6,589 nucleotides of DNA from CBDBJL01 sp965206365 (lineage in GTDB: Bacteria; Pseudomonadota; Alphaproteobacteria; JABAAW01; JAHZMA01). This document shows, piece after piece, positions 6,313 through 6,589 of the stretch. The translations under genes and the position numbers were made by a program. Numbering within the stretch: the stretch's first letter is position 1; each line of letters starts with the position of its first letter. The notes beneath the pieces are model-generated. The model was not told where the DNA came from, searched no databases, and saw nothing but the letters and a program-made list of their open reading frames with translations. The DNA is taken from the NCBI GenBank assembly GCA_965206365.1, contig CBDBJL010000023.1, positions 1-6,589 of the forward strand. Direction: 5' to 3'.

Positions 6313-6512
6313 CAAAATGTCCATAAAGTGCAGACAATCCTGTCCACAAAGTGATGATAATGCTGTCCATAAAGTGCTGATAATGCTGTCCATAAAGTCA
6401 TGATAATGCTGTCCATAAAGTGATGATAACGCTGTCCATTAAGTGATGATAATGCTGTCCATAAAGTGCTGATAACACTGTCCATAAAGTAATGGTGATG
6501 CTGTCTGTTGTG
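6313..6512 (+). repeat. 23-bp minisatellite, nine register positions
   Basis: The core TGTCCATAAAGT starts at 6318, 6341, 6364, 6387, 6410, 6433, 6456 and 6479, with a degenerate final copy at 6502. The spacing is exactly 23 bp every time. The consensus unit is TGTCCATAAAGTGATGATAATGC with GTGCTGAT/GTGATGAT/GTCATGAT variants. Copies differ by substitutions only and have no indels. The first two and the last are the most diverged, the usual edge decay of tandem arrays. The antisense frames across it (6312-6584 and 6398-6586) simply translate the repeat, giving a recurring LWTALS/HYHHxMDS pattern every 23 residues. They are not evidence of a protein. Confidence 0.93.
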
Positions 6513-6589
6513 AATGGCGCTTTGGGCGAGTGGGTTTTTATAAAGAAGAAATAACAAGCGGTCAATAAAGAAACGTAAACACACACTCT

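Noticed and set aside
6313..6512. 23-bp repeats as a CRISPR array or iteron origin
   Set aside because: The units are contiguous without spacers, the sequence context is eukaryote-like, and no replication or cas gene is near.
6312..6586. Antisense frames of 90 and 62 codons with a repeating LWTALS/HYHHFMDS pattern
   Set aside because: They are the translation of the 23-bp minisatellite. The 69-nt protein period is the least common multiple of 23 and 3.

Overview
The window looks like non-coding, repeat-rich nuclear DNA from a eukaryote. I found no convincing protein-coding gene, rRNA, tRNA or CRISPR array. Open frames are short (153 codons at most). Most fall inside repeats or inverted-repeat arms, and the two longest lie antisense to each other over the same duplicated segment. 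There is no bacterial-style gene packing and no ribosome-binding-site pattern. AT-rich spacers, a short minisatellite, a nucleosome-sized tandem repeat and several foldback elements fit an animal or protist intergenic or heterochromatic region. One foldback element carries an ACTACAGTACTCT-type motif that I recall from dispersed nematode repeats. This is only a weak hint, and I do not assign a species.

Layout from left to right: 1-240 is unique-looking sequence. 241-760 holds about 3.5 copies of a 149-151 bp tandem repeat. 784-817 is one copy of a dispersed motif that recurs near 2450-2481. 839-1378 is foldback element A, with arms of about 245 bp. 1372-1677 is foldback element B, with arms of about 105 bp, directly abutting A. 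1678-2600 is AT-rich, with a cluster of GTCCAAAAA motifs and a 74-bp-spaced imperfect duplication. 2600-3300 contains a 14-bp perfect inverted repeat about 250 bp across. 3347-3782 is a two-copy direct duplication of about 215 bp. 4046-4060 holds overlapping palindromes. 4100-4230 resembles the 3' tail of a retroposon. 4206-5464 is a giant inverted repeat with arms of about 610 bp and a 3-nt centre. 5465-6310 is plain AT-rich sequence. 6313-6512 is a minisatellite with an exact 23-bp period.

The most striking object is the 1.26-kb near-perfect palindrome. Its innermost 43 bp per arm are identical and separated by only 3 nt. The arms become more diverged outward, and each outer end carries a small hairpin. 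It could be a non-autonomous foldback transposon, the product of an inverted duplication, or a source of long double-stranded RNA. With A and B it makes three unrelated long hairpins within 4.7 kb. No genes are visible that would work together. Any function would have to be structural or RNA-based.
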